From Diphasiastrum complanatum (lineage: Eukaryota > Streptophyta > Lycopodiopsida > Lycopodiales > Lycopodiaceae), in the NCBI GenBank assembly GCA_029204225.1, contig CM055113.1:1407973-1467972 (forward strand): a DNA stretch of 60,000 bases. The letters are read 5' to 3'. A program made the translations under genes and the position numbers. Position 1 is the first letter of the stretch, and every line of letters begins with the position of its first letter. A model generated the notes under the pieces. That model saw only the letters and a program-made list of their open reading frames with translations. It was not told the origin of the DNA and did no database searches. Shown here piece by piece: positions 1 through 11,107 of the stretch.

Positions 1-149
1 ACTTGATTGTCAAGGTTAATCAGCATATCAGCATAATTACAAATTAAAAGGTAAAGACTTTATTTACATGTCTTATAGTTCAGTGATCAGTACTTTGGAT
101 CTACGTAATTAGAGTCGCCTTGTAGTAGGTAGTCATTTTTGTAAGTAGT

Positions 150-660
150 AAAATCTATGTACACGAATGTGGATGGTCAGTGTTGTCATTGAAGTTGTTT
201 GGCAGTACATGGATATTTTCATTAATGTGGGAGCTACGTAATTCAAGTTAGTTGAGAGTTGATGAAGTGTCCACGAAGTTGGGTAAGTCGATGGAGTTGA
301 TGGAGTCGAGTAAGTCGAGTTAGTTGAGAGTTGATGAAGTGTCAACAAAGTTGGGTGAGTCGACGAAGTCAAGTAAGTCCATGGAGTTGATGGAGTTGGT
401 GTTGAAGTTGATGTCGAGTAAGTCAATGTGATGGAGTTGGAGTTGAAGTCGATGTCAATGGAGTCGAATAAGTAGTTGGAGTTGAAGTTGATGTTGAGTG
501 AGTCGGATACGTCGATGTTGAGTAAGTCACATGAGTCGATGTGTCGGGTAAGTTAATGGAGTTAAAGTCGAGTGATGATGGAATGTCGAGTAAGTCGATG
601 GAGTCAATGATGTTGAAGTCGAAGTCGATGAGTTCGATGAAATCAAAATTTTACAGAACT
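150..660. repeat. Degenerate GTCGA/GGAGTTGA minisatellite
   Basis: About 500 bp are built from variants of GTCGA, GATGGAGTTGA and GAGTAAGTCGA. A higher-order unit is visible: TTAGTTGAGAGTTGATGAAG occurs at about 248 and again at about 320, giving a 72-bp period. Reading frames through it give low-complexity Ser/Thr/Pro peptides, which I treat as artefacts. The first 149 bases show nothing recognisable. Confidence 0.75.
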
Positions 661-991
661 TTTTCTAGGATGCTCATTACCAAATGGATTTGGACCTGAG
701 CATTAAAATTCAACACTCTCCCTTAATGTGGATCCTGAAAAACTTGGATCTTCAGATTTAGCATGTTGTTAAATCTGATATGATGATCCTTAGACAATGC
801 TTTGGTTAAGTAATCTGCTGCCATAAAATCAGTCCTATAGTAAACTAATGACACTTCCTTGCTTTGCATTTTTTCTCTAAAAATCCAAAAGTTGATTTTT
901 TGGTGTTGATATCTCCTGCCCAATCTACATCCATATATCTTACAAGAATATTGGCAGATTGGCTATCTTCATAACAGATGCATAGGTATTT
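661..991 (-). pseudogene. Ty1/copia pol C-terminus (RNase H tail), truncated
   Basis: The minus strand encodes the end of a copia polyprotein. The RNase H piece VDWAGDIN is followed by a tail resembling FMAADYLTKALSKDH, the usual C-terminal signature of copia RNase H. On the plus strand the sequence TTCAACA|CTCTCCCTTA near 711-725 looks like the inner edge of the element's 3' LTR with its polypurine tract, so the pol end abuts an LTR on the left. The upstream part of pol is cut off at 992, where an LTR of another element begins. It is a fragment and not functional. Confidence 0.75.
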
Positions 992-1714
992 TGTTGAAAA
1001 TAAAAAATCATCTATCTTGATTTTAGACTTTGGAAAAGTTTTTTCTATGTGTATGGAATGTTTCATATTGTAAATACCAAAATTGGCCTAGAAGAAACTC
1101 GAGCTACATGGTTTCTTGAGTCTAGTTGGTCATATAGAACATGCATATAGAATGTAGACATAGAAATGCCAATTATGGGCTTCTAGAAACTTGTGGCATA
1201 TCACATGCAATAATTGTAAGTGATCCAAAGTGACATGCAAGGCATGTACAAAGTGAATTGAACACATGCATAATGAGTTGGACAATTCTAGTTTTGAATT
1301 TGACACTTGGTAAAAGTAGGTAGAAATGCATGCATGTAAAGTGACAAATGTCACTAGTTTGCTAGTTATCACTTTTAGATGTCTATGAAAATAGGAGAGA
1401 GATAGTTCTACCTCAAGCTACTCCAATCTCCATAAATATGTGTAAGCTCTCTCATAATTTTTTATGAAGAACCAAGCTTTGAAGCTATTCCATGTCAATT
1501 TGGATCTATGATATTGTTTGCTTGAATTTTGCTCTCTCTTTCTTTCTCTAACTCGAGTAGAAGGTTATGCTAATGCATTAAATTCTTGTACTTCTTCTCT
1601 TTTGATATTGCAAGCAATCAATCTTTGATTGTTAGGATGCTAGATTGTGCTTTGGTCATAAATTCTAGAACTAAATCTTGATACTCAATCTAGAATCAAT
1701 TTATGTGCTAAACA
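992..1714 (+). mobile_element. Solo copia-type LTR (arm A of an inverted pair)
   Basis: The segment starts TGTTGAAAA and ends about GCTAAACA. It interrupts the copia RNase H fragment to its left. A TATA-like stretch followed by a polyadenylation-like AT-rich region lies near 1430-1470, as in an LTR. It is the reverse complement of 3199-3898 with high similarity. No primer-binding site follows, so it is a solo or truncated LTR. The right boundary is approximate. Confidence 0.6.
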
Positions 1715-1719
1715 CAATG

Positions 1720-2429
1720 GATCAAATGATTAAAAACTTGGATGAGTGGACTCACACGTGTGGAGGATAGTACTTGTATGGCCTGTTTACAGAGAGTAAA
1801 GTACTCAACCTTAGAAATGCATTTCAATCACAAACCCAAGACAAATGTGGAAAATACAAGCAAGACTAGAATTTGCCAATGTCACATCAACTTCTCATTG
1901 ATTTGGTTGATCCCTTTATAGATCAAGTACATCCACAAGCTGTGTACTGTACAGAAAGCCTTCACACGTGTGAAGAGTGCCTAGTCATCCAGATCCACCA
2001 ATGGGATCCATATGTGCTCATTTCCCAAAGTCGGCTATTCTCTTTGGCTAGAAAACAAAAAGCTAGTCTTCCACATTTATAGGAATATTCTCTATAAAAT
2101 AGAATCTAATGGAATCTTCCTATCTTATCATCTAGTTGCTTATCCACACGTGTGAATGATATCTTGACATGTGTGAGTAATAACTCATTCACATGGAAGT
2201 CCAATCTATTTTCATAAAGTTTGACCAATTTGACAATTTTCAAGATTCTACCCAAAGGTCAATTTTACACTAGTGTAGACCAAGCTAAAATCAATCTAAC
2301 TTTATAAAAGTGACTTACGTACATTCTTTCACACGTGGGAACAGACTCCACAAGTGTGAGATCCTATCAGGATCAATTAACTTGAGATCTACAAGGTACA
2401 TCAAGTTGGAAGTGATATTTTTAACACTC
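1720..2429 (-). mobile_element. Copia LTR remnant (minus orientation)
   Basis: The region carries several CACACGTGTG palindromes (1753-1762, 1963-1972, 2145-2154). It ends in TTTTTAACA directly before a CTCCTCCTC tract, which is the complement of a polypurine tract, with the pol C-terminus next. That is the expected 3' LTR/PPT/pol order for a minus-strand copia element. The last 150 bases resemble 56,700-56,864. The left limit is uncertain. Confidence 0.5.
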
Positions 2430-2945
2430 CTCCTCACTTCTAACTTGGCAAGTCTAATGTACATCTATCTACAACTCCAAGAGCATCTCTTAACTTGAAA
2501 AATGAATCTTTAGCCAAAGGTTTGGTTAAGATATCAGCTATGCACTCGGATTATGACACATGATGAAGTTGAACCTCCTTGGATTGCACCTTCTCCCTCA
2601 CAAAGTGATGAGCTATCTTAATATGAATTGTTCTAGCATGGAAGCATGGATTGGTAGCAATTTGTTGAGAAGCTTGATTGTCACAATAGATGCCAGGGAC
2701 CTCCTCGGCCTTTAGCACTTGAAGCTCCACCGAAAGTCTTCTTAGCCATAGGAGTTCTTTGGTTGTTGAAGTAAATGCCTTGTACTCGGCTTCACAAGAG
2801 GAAAGAGAAATTGTATCTTGCTTTTTGGAAAGCCAAGATATCACTCCTCCACAAAGAGAGGTGACAAATGCACTTATGGATCTTCTATCCATCTTGTCTC
2901 TTGCAAAATCTGAATCCAAAAGTGCTCTCAAATACAAGTTAGACC
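2430..2945 (-). pseudogene. Ty1/copia RNase H fragment
   Basis: On the minus strand an open frame encodes a copia RNase H: DSDFARDKMDRRSISAF, then SLSSCEAEYKAF, YCDNQASQQIATNP and HFVREKVQSKEV, followed after a stop by the typical C-terminal tail. These blocks match the order in the complete element at 16.2-20.1 kb. The reverse transcriptase and everything upstream are missing; sequence beyond about 2,950 is unrelated. It lies between the LTR remnant on its left and unassigned DNA on its right. It is a dead fragment. Confidence 0.85.
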
Positions 2946-3198
2946 CTTCATAGAGAACGCCAAAAAATCTAGTAGAAGAGGAATCTAGGGTTGAGGCTCA
3001 AATAGGAAATAGCCCACTACACCGACCTTGCATACTTGATCAGTTCACTTAACTAGTTCCTATCGAACCCAGAGCCAACCCATTGGAAAGCACTTATAAA
3101 GGTCATGAAGTATATCCAACAACAAAACTGATAAAAATCCAGCAAGTTCACACATGTGGGGAACAATCCTCAAGTGTGAATGATCTTGTTAAGCTTTG
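2946..3198. other. Unassigned, possibly LTR-derived
   Basis: No coding signal is seen. A short stretch (GGTTGAGGCTcAAATAGGAAA) resembles part of the LTR-like sequence near 56,690-56,720, and a CACATGTGG motif lies near 3,153. It probably represents debris of LTRs. Confidence 0.3.
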
Positions 3199-3898
3199 TG
3201 TTTAGCACATAAATTGATTCTAGATTGAGTATCAAGATCTAGTTCTAGAATTTATGACCAAAGCACAATCTAGCATCCTAACAATCAAAGAATGATAGCT
3301 TGCAATAGTACACGAATTCAATGCATTAGCATAACCTTCTACTCAAGTTAGAGAGAGAAAGAGAGAGCAAAATTCAAGCAAACAATATCATAGATCCAAA
3401 TTGACATGGAATAGCTTCAAAGCTTGGTTCTTTATCAAAAATTATGAGAGAGCTTACACGTATTTATGGAGATTGGAGTAGCTCAAGGTAGAACCATCTC
3501 TCTCCTACTTTCATAGACATCTAAAAGTGATAACTAGCAAACTAGTGACATTTGTCACTTTACATGCATGCATTTCTAACCTACTTTTACCAAGTGTCAG
3601 ATTCAAAATTAGAATTGTCTAAATCACTATGCATGTGTTCAATTCACTTTGTGCATGCCTTGCATGACACTTTGGATCACTTGCAATTATTGCATTTGAT
3701 ATGCCACGAGTACAAGTCTGGCATTTCTATGTCTACATTCTATATGCATGTTCTATATGACCAACTAGACTCAAGAAACCATGTAGCGCGAGTTTCTTCT
3801 AGGCCAATTTTGGTATTTACAATATGAAACATTCCATACACATAGAAAAAACTTTGCCAAAGCCTAAAGTCAAGATAGATGATTTTTCATTTTCAACA
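3199..3898 (-). mobile_element. Copia LTR (arm B of the inverted pair)
   Basis: Read on the minus strand this starts TGTTGAAAATG at 3898 and runs about 700 bp. It is the inverted copy of 992-1714. It directly abuts the end of a minus-strand copia pol at about 3,905, so it is that element's 3' LTR. Small indels and substitutions separate it from arm A. Confidence 0.6.
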
Positions 3899-3904
3899 CT
3901 CGTA

Positions 3905-5205
3905 AAATTATCTATGTTGACTTGAACACGGATCTTGGAATTAATTCAAGATTGGCTCTATGCTTGATGAAGGAATTTTTGCTCAAAGATTTGGTGAGCA
4001 AATCTGCAATACATGATGATGTATCGATGTGCTCCAAGTGGATTTCGCTTCCAATGAGCTTCTCTCTCACGAAGTGATGTGCAACTTTGATGTGTTTTCT
4101 CCTTGCATGAAATATTGGATTGTTGACAAGGGCTTGTGCTGAAATATTGTCACACATGATCAATGGTATATCATCCTCCTTGATAGTCTGTAGCTCCAAA
4201 AGCAACCTTTTGATCCAAAGCACTTCTTTTGTTGTAGTTGTAAGTGTCTTATATTCAGCTTCACAAGATGAGAGTGATATGGTATCTTGCTTTTTGGAAA
4301 GCCAAGATATTAAATTTCCTCGAAATTATATGACATATGCACTTGCAGATTTTCGATCTACTTTATCACTTGCAAAATCCGAGTCAGAATAGCTAACAAT
4401 AGGAAGATCTTCACTTTTGTATAACAAACCATAATCATAGGTTGAAGATATGTACCTAAGTACGCTTTTGGCCATTTTCCAATGACGAATAGTAGGATTT
4501 TGCATAGTTTGGCTCAACTTATGGACACAAAAACTTACATCAGGCCTAGTTATGGTGAGCCAAATTAAGGAGCCTATAAGACTCCTAAAAAGATTTTTTT
4601 CACGAAGGATCTTTCATCACCTTTGTTAGGGTCTTTTACACTTTTCTCCATAGGAGTATCAATACTCTTACAATCTAGCATATTGAACTTTTTCAACATT
4701 GAGAACTTAGATTGACAAATAAAAGCTTTTTCATTATGGAAGTAAATCTCTAATCCTAAGATATAATAAATTTTTCCAAGATCTTGCATCTTGAATTCTC
4801 CTCCAAGTGCGATTTTGTTTTCCTCAACTAAATTGATACAACTCCCACTTAGGATAATATCATCAACATAGATTAGAAGGATGAAAATATCACTAACATA
4901 GAACTTGATATACAAGGAAGGATCAAAGTTACTCAGATCAAATCCTAGTGAGCTAAAGAAAGTGTTAAGTCAAGAATACCACGATCTTGGTGCTTGCTTT
5001 AGTCCATAGAGACTTTTGAAGAGCAAGTAAACTTTGGTCTTGTCTTGAATGAATCCAAGAGGTTGTTCCATATAAACCTCTTCTAGATATCCATTTAAGA
5101 AAGCATTTGAGACATCTAGTTGAAATACTTGCCATTTGAAAAAACAAGCTATAGAAATGATGACTCTTATTGATACCATATTTGCAACAGAAGCAAAAGT
5201 CTGGA
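3905..5205 (-). pseudogene. Ty1/copia reverse transcriptase-RNase H, frameshifted
   Basis: Minus-strand pieces in order are: [20 protein letters not shown] and [14 protein letters not shown] (start of the RT palm), [15 protein letters not shown], then LLIYVDDIILSG (the catalytic YVDD box), the segment leading to a cysteine-less linker, SDSDFASDKVDRKSASAY and DNISAQALVNNPIFHAR of RNase H, and the tail IADLLTKSLSKNSF. At least three frameshifts or stops separate these blocks. The gene ends beside an LTR at 3898. Upstream of about 5,205 the sequence switches to an opposite-strand copia fragment, so integrase and gag are absent. Confidence 0.88.
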
Positions 5206-5767
5206 TACTCATCCAACAAGAAAGCATATGGAATTTATGTTCTCTCTATCTCAATTACAATTGAGAGTAGAGATGTTATTTTTCATGAGAGTCAAAAATA
5301 CATCTTTGAAGAGGCCGAGATCAAAGATCCTCAAAGAGATTCTCATATAATCTCTCTTGAAGATTATCATGAAGGGATGGGGCCGAGAATCGAGGAGGAG
5401 TCACCAAGAGTCTTCTCACCAAGAAGATCATTAAGAGAAATATCCAAGCCTAAGAGGCTCTCTTATGGAGATAAAGGCAAACAAGTGGAACTCAACTCCA
5501 GTAATTATGCATATTTTGTTTCTCATGAAGTGCCAAAGGATGTACATGAAGCATAAACTCAAGAGAACGGTTTCTATCCATGAATGATATGATGCATTAA
5601 TTGCCAACAAGACATGGGAGCCTGTGGATCTTCCATCCAGCAAGCACACCATTGTGTGCAAATGGGTTTTTCGAGTCAAATATAATCAAGATGGTACAAT
5701 CAACAAGTATAAGGCAAGACTTTGTGCAAAGGGCTTTGCCCAAGTTTATGGACTTGATTATGAGTGA
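5203..5767 (+). pseudogene. Ty1/copia integrase-RT linker and RT N-terminus (opposite strand)
   Basis: The plus strand starts with a [13 protein letters not shown] block and ESRDVIFHES, the usual end of the copia integrase C-terminal region. An acidic variable linker follows (to DKGKQVELNSSNYAYF), then after a stop the RT entry block NKTWEPVDLP, KWVFRVKYNQDGTINKYKA and KGFAQVYGLDYE. It ends abruptly in TGA at about 5,767. It faces away from the minus-strand RT fragment to its left, so two copia pieces are joined head to head near 5,205, the same point in pol where both break. Confidence 0.85.
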
Positions 5768-5779
5768 TCCTTTTGATTG

Positions 5780-6730
5780 AATTTGGATAATCTCTTTTCC
5801 TTGTTTCCAAGGGTACATGAACAAAGCAAGCACATCCAAAAACTCTAAGGTGATCAACCTTTGGTTTTTTCTTGAATAAGACTTGGCATTTGCCTTTCAG
5901 CTGAGCTGACTCCTTTTGTTTCTTGAAACACTCACGCTCCCAATGACCAGGTTTGTTGCAATATCTACAATTTTTAGATTTCTTCTACCTTGGATTGTCG
6001 CATCCTTGACCTTGACCTTGATGCCAATTGTCTCAATTTGGGCCGTGGAATTGTTGGAACAATCCACAATTTGAGTTTCCACCTCTTGATTGGTGTCTTG
6101 CACAACCAAATATGCCTCTGACTGCAAGAGGTTGATCAAATCTTCTGTTGTGATGACTCAAGTTTCTTGACATTGTTCTTCTTGCAAAAGTAATCCACCT
6201 AACTCTTCATAGGCTGGAAAATTCTTGTGTGGCTATACTTGTCACAATCATCTGATGTGACTCACTCAAACTGTTCAATGTCAATTGCACGATCTCACGA
6301 TCCTGAACTCACTCTCCAATGACAACTAATTGTTCACGGATCTCCATTACCTTCAATAGGTGATCGACAATGGTTGCACCATCATCCATTCATAATGTGT
6401 GCAACATCTTCATCTTTAGGAATAACACTCAAGATTTGCTTGTGGTCTCAAAAAATACCTTCAATGTATCCCATGTTTCTTTTTGTCCTTCCAACTTTGA
6501 AATATAGAAAGTAATGTGCTAACAAGTTGATGATATTATGTGCTTTATGTTTTCTCCTGTCAAATGTCTACTGATCTTCTCCAAGCACTGGCCTTGTCTC
6601 TTCACCTGTCACGATCTCCCATAGCTCAGAATGTTCTTCAGTGTGAATTTCAAAACTACATAGTTGCCAGCTCCTTCCAATTTGCTTGACTCATTGAGGA
6701 CGCTCTCGCTTATATTTGTCATAACTACAC
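5780..6730 (-). pseudogene. Ty1/copia gag with zinc knuckle fused to an integrase scrap
   Basis: Reading down the minus strand from about 6,720, a gag start (MTNISESVLNESSKLEGAGN) is followed by frameshifted gag sequence. A CX2CX4HX4C zinc knuckle, CRYCNKPGHWEREC, lies near 5,940-5,960. A few residues later the frame reads HLRVFGCACFVHVP, a block normally found several hundred residues downstream in integrase. The protease, the pre-integrase region and most of integrase are therefore deleted. Many stops make it nonfunctional. Confidence 0.75.
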
Positions 6731-8300
6731 TTAGATGAGTCTAGATCGCAAAAATGACTGCAAAAAATGGAAAATTTATTTCAAAATTGACAAATAATGT
6801 CTCAAACTACTTTCCAATCCGAGCTATGAATTGAAAGTTATGCCAATTTAGAGATTTTGGTCTTAAAATGGCTCAAAACTGTCCTTAAGCTTTCAAATGG
6901 CAATTATTACCAAACTGCCATGTTTGAAAAAAATTTTCATTGTGTATAGATCTTTGATTTTAAAGATTTTTATATTAGTGCATAGCCCTTTGTACAACAT
7001 AGCTCTTGCTAATCAGATCCAAAAAAACAGTCTCTCCAACTAGGTCAAATCATCGCTCTATTTTCTGCTTTCCCGCAAAAACACCCAGTGGATAGAGCCC
7101 TTAAGAAGAATGGGCCAGTCCCAAAAACTCGCGGCACCTATGGGTGTTGGCTGATTCTGTCGAATCCCCAAGATACTTGGACAGAGCAACTCAAGAGCAC
7201 CTCTCACCTTAGACCGAGGAGGTCTCCGAGAAGACGAGACTAATGAAGACTGAGAGCCGAGGAATACTAGTTAGTAATGACAAGTAAGAACTGTGTAAGC
7301 CTCATGGTGAATCCCGGAAGATGGAATGACCATGTAGGAACTAGTATTTCTAAGCAAATGTAATAAATGCAAGTAGACCTCTCTTTAAGAAAGTAAAGTG
7401 AGCCACCTTTTGATGGTGACCTCTAGTGGAGAGCATTATTCCACTTGTAATTTGTGAAATGTAGAAATTCCACTAGGATACCATCTAAGTAGCTCTCTTG
7501 CTTATTTAAGAGACTCCCTCTTTGTGAAGAGGAGCTTTTTGCATTGTATCCACTCCATGCTTAATAAGAAGATTTCCCATGAGTTTGATGCTACACTAAG
7601 CTCCTTGATCATGATGGTTTTCTTGAGTGATGCCACTATGATCATGTCCTTCCATTCATATTGTGTGTGGTTGTCGATTTAGAGTGGATTAGTTTTCTTG
7701 CATTCCTAGTTCTGGATTAGATTTCATGTTTTCTTGTGGATTAATGTAGAAACCAGCATTCAAGTAAACTAAATAGGCTGGATCTATGGTGTGATTCTTG
7801 CACATCTCTGTACAATCCAGTTCTTGATGTTCTTGGGATCTCCAAGAATCAATAGACTGGTTAGTTTCTTGATTCTTGGACTTCTAACATGCCGTAGTTT
7901 AGTTATTGTTTCTTGTTTATCAGTTTATGCAAATGTAGCTCAGTTCAGTGTAGTGTAGGATCTGATTTCAATCCATTTTTAGAGTAAGTAGCAATAGAAA
8001 CTACTGAACGTTCATTGGCTTGCATGATGATCTGTGAATGAGCATTCTTGGCTTGCATCATCTATGTAGAATGTAAGTGCGTTCAAGAGTGACGTCCCTA
8101 AGTAGTCCTCTAATAGGCAAGACAAAGAGAATCTATACTACAACGTCTACCTGTTTCCTTCTGTCTGGTTTGGCATCATAAAATCAAGAAACCATCTAAC
8201 GAATGCCTTTGAGCCTGGTAACAGGCAGAAACGGTTCTGAAGAAGAGGCAAGAAAGAATCGTAGTAAACAGATCCTCTGGAAAAGAGAATTTGTCAACAT
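6731..8300. other. Noncoding stretch: copia leader, then possible gypsy LTR
   Basis: No convincing coding signal is present. The part next to 6,731 would be the leader of the minus-strand copia gag. From about 7,290 the sequence has LTR-like character: repeated TTGCATGATGATCTGTGAATG and TTGGCTTGCATCAT elements, and a pyrimidine-rich end before the gypsy-like priming motif at 8,301. I could not fix LTR ends or find a partner LTR. Confidence 0.3.
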
Positions 8301-8314
8301 TTGGCACCGTTGCC
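8301..8314 (+). promoter_or_regulatory. Ty3/gypsy leader/priming-like motif
   Basis: TTGGCACCGTTGCC resembles the TTGGCGCCGTTGCC motif commonly found just after the 5' LTR of plant Ty3/gypsy elements. A gypsy-type gag follows on the same strand at about 10.0 kb, which supports the reading. It is degenerate. Confidence 0.4.
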
Positions 8315-8559
8315 CATTGAACTCCAACACCTTCTACATCAGAAACTCTCAACCTTGTCCACGCTCAGATCCTTGCAACAACATTCCAAATCTTTAAACA
8401 AATCTGAGTTCCTACACAATTTCTAGAGCCACATCATTGGCTACATCATTACCCAAATCCACGAGCTGTTAGCCTCGCCAATCATTTGTAAACAAACATT
8501 CTAATAGACTTGGGTTTCTTTCACCACCGGCTCACACTCCTCATGCTTGAAATCTCAAC

Positions 8560-9075
8560 CGGAGCCCCAGCTTCGAATCTCAACCGACACAACCTGTCAA
8601 TTATCAACCGACAACAAGTGTGCAATCTCAATCGACGGTCATCCATTACATCTCGACCGATGGTGATCAATTGAAATCTCGACCGACACCCATCAGTCAG
8701 ATCTCGACCGATGCGCTACAGTCTAATCTCAACCAACGGTCATTCGTTACATCTTGACCGACGGTGATCTCTTGCAATGTCGACCGATGCAGTGCATCAA
8801 ATCTCAACCAACGCATTGCATCAAATCTCAACCGACGGCCACTATCAAATCTCAACCAACGGTCCATATTAGATCTCAACCGACGACCATCTAGTCCAAT
8901 CTCAACCGACAGCATCAGTCAATCTCAACTGACGGCCTGCTCCCACCAGAGCCAGAGCCATCTCTCAGATCTCGACCGACACCCATTCTCTCAGATCTTG
9001 ACCGATGCGCTACAGTTACATCTTGACCGACAGTCCTCAGTCAAATCTCGACCGACGGCCCTACGTTAGATCTTG
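8560..9075. repeat. Degenerate tandem repeat of ATCTCAACCGACGG
   Basis: A core of about 14 bp (ATCTCRACCGACGG or ATCTCGACCGATGC) recurs every 24-32 bp, at least 16 times, with variable spacers such as TCATCAGTCA. Both strands give repetitive peptides (SNLNRR-like), which I take as incidental. It lies in the leader region of the gypsy element, a place where plant Ty3 elements often carry tandem repeats. Confidence 0.8.
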
Positions 9076-9730
9076 CCCCATGACCACACCACTCCTACGG
9101 CCCTACGACTACACTCGGCCGCCCCTGATCGCAACAGATTGCCACAACCCGTAACTTACCACACTCAACTGCAATAGACCACACGTGACACGCAAACAGA
9201 TGCCTTACGGCTACCACGGCCACCTTCGACCGCCACAACCACAAACAACCCGTATATCCTGTAGCAACCGCATTTCCACGAAGAGCCAGTCTTTTCCGTA
9301 GAGATCTCATTCCCTCATAGTACCTGCATACACCGCAACCACACCTGCCTTCGCCCATCGCAACCGCATCGAACTGTCAACAAACGACACTACGACTGCC
9401 CACAGCCACCTCCTCCACAACTAACCGCACTCATTGCATTCCCTCGAACCCTTGCGACCACCCTACATCCGCATACACCATCTCGACAGCCTTCCGTCAA
9501 AAACCACTGCAAATCACTACCCAACACTGCAATCCTACAACCCTACGATTACCCACGACCACCTACAAGCGCCACATGCCACCCTCTACCAAGATCTGCA
9601 ATCAGTCGATTGACACCGCATTCAGCCCGCTAACACCGCCATCCACCGCCACCGTAAATTGTAAACCGTAGGGACCACAAAAAAAAAAAAAAAAAAAAAA
9701 ACCCGACACAGAAAAAATCACCAGTACCCA
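9076..9730. other. C-rich low-complexity DNA and poly-A tract
   Basis: The segment is rich in CCACAACC, ACCGC and CTACGAC words with no recognisable gene. A run of about 23 A residues lies at about 9,679-9,701, directly before the gypsy gag reading frame begins. Confidence 0.4.
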
Positions 9731-10596
9731 ATGGACCAACAAAATGATCCTCAAGTCCCAGACAATTATCCATACGAGATCAGGTGCCCTATAGTTGAAC
9801 AAATCAAACGTCATAGGTTCTACCAAATGCAAGTCGAACTCCAAGAGCCATCCACAAACTTGTTCAACAGACAAGAACCTGATAAAGCCAAGTCTTCACG
9901 CGCACGACCCCATTTTTCTGGTGCTGAGCCCTCAAGGTTCAGAACCAACCTTAATGGAGTCCTTGCTACCCACTGAGCTCATCTTGAGAGACGTACATTA
10001 AAACTAGACCTACAAAGTTTGACAGTACTGCGGACCCTCAAAGATTTTTACAAATCTTTGAGAATGCATGTGATGTATATGGCGAAACATCTCCCGATGC
10101 TCTGGTCCAACTGTTCTCAATGACCATGATCGCTAAAGCACGTGATTGGTTTTCCAACCTTGATTGTGACGAAAAGACAGACTGGTCAATTTTGAAAGGG
10201 TCCTTTGTCAAGCGTTTTAAGCCCTTTCGCTTGATAGAGAGCCCTTGTAATGTCAGAATGACAAAAGACAAACGTGTACGAGACTATATCGAGCATTTTA
10301 AACGCCTCAAAAGTCAAGTACAAGAACAGCCCTCCGAACAAATGCTCATCATCTGGTTTCTAGTAGGTCTTCCAAGATGGATTAGACGTGAGCTTAAATC
10401 CAATGATGAATACACGAGTCTAAAGCTAGCTATGTCTAATGTCATCAAGGAAGAAGACGAAGGATCAGATGTTGACGAATCTAGGGAAAGGCGAGCACCA
10501 CGTGCACCTGTCCTTGAGTCGAAGCCGATCAAGGACAGCCGAGATCAGTTTGGAAATCACAGTTGTGCACGAGAGTCTTCTGTAGAGCATCTCTAA
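9731..10596 (+). pseudogene. Ty3/gypsy Gag
   Basis: Two open segments on the plus strand form a gypsy-type gag. The first (9,731-9,976) opens MDQQNDPQVPDNYP. The second, from about 10,004, contains RPTKFDSTADPQRFLQIFEN, ARDWFSNL, FVKRFKPF, DYIEHFKRLKSQV and WFLVGLPRWIRRELK, the order of the plant retrotransposon gag core. A charged tail ends at a TAA at about 10,594. No zinc knuckle, protease or RT follows; a different element's RT scrap begins at 10.9 kb. The domain is fairly well preserved, but the gene is truncated and interrupted between the segments. Confidence 0.85.
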
Positions 10597-10909
10597 AACA
10601 CATTTTCATTCATCTATCCATCTTCAGATTATCTTGTACAACAATTTAGAATTCTTTGAGCAACATTAGAAATCCATGGACAGTCAAAGTTGATTCCTGC
10701 ATCTCATTGCCATATTCATCTTCGAGTCAACTACAGCAAGATCGAAACAAATTTAGTTAAAATTTGTTCAATCTTTAGTACAGTCACATGTTCAGCGAGT
10801 TTCAACTACGTGTTCCACACGCAGATCCAACCTTGAACATGACCAGTTACCAGCAACAACATCCCCACCAACAGATTTTTTTTTTTGGGGGGGGAGAGAG
10901 TGGATCTGC
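10597..10909. other. Unassigned, with T/G homopolymer junction
   Basis: No coding signal is seen. At about 10,876-10,895 a run of T passes straight into a run of G, then GAGAGAG. The downstream copia RT fragment starts right after, so this looks like an insertion or rearrangement junction. Confidence 0.35.
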
Positions 10910-10919
10910 TTGGATCCAC

Positions 10920-11095
10920 TGGAGCAGTTACGCTGCCATTCCTTGATGTTGATCAAAGACATGAAGAGTCAGATTTATGAAAACTACAAAATCACAGATC
11001 TTGGAGAAGCAACAAAATGCCTAGGGCTGGAGATCAGAAGAGATCGAACAAATGGCAAAATGCACTTGAGTCAGTTAGATCACCTGCTCCAAAGA
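10920..11095 (+). pseudogene. Ty1/copia RT fragment (about 50 codons)
   Basis: The frame reads SLMLIKDMKSQIYENYKITD and LGEATKCLGLEIRRDRTNGK, the segment just after the YVDD box in copia RT. It closely matches the RT fragment at about 58,180-58,315 on the same strand, so both derive from one family. Nothing else of pol is present. Confidence 0.8.
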
Positions 11096-11107
11096 AGCGA
11101 CTTTGGA

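Noticed and set aside
8764-9069. Gene with SNLNRR-type repeats
   Set aside because: It is the translation of a degenerate tandem repeat; both strands give similar repetitive frames.
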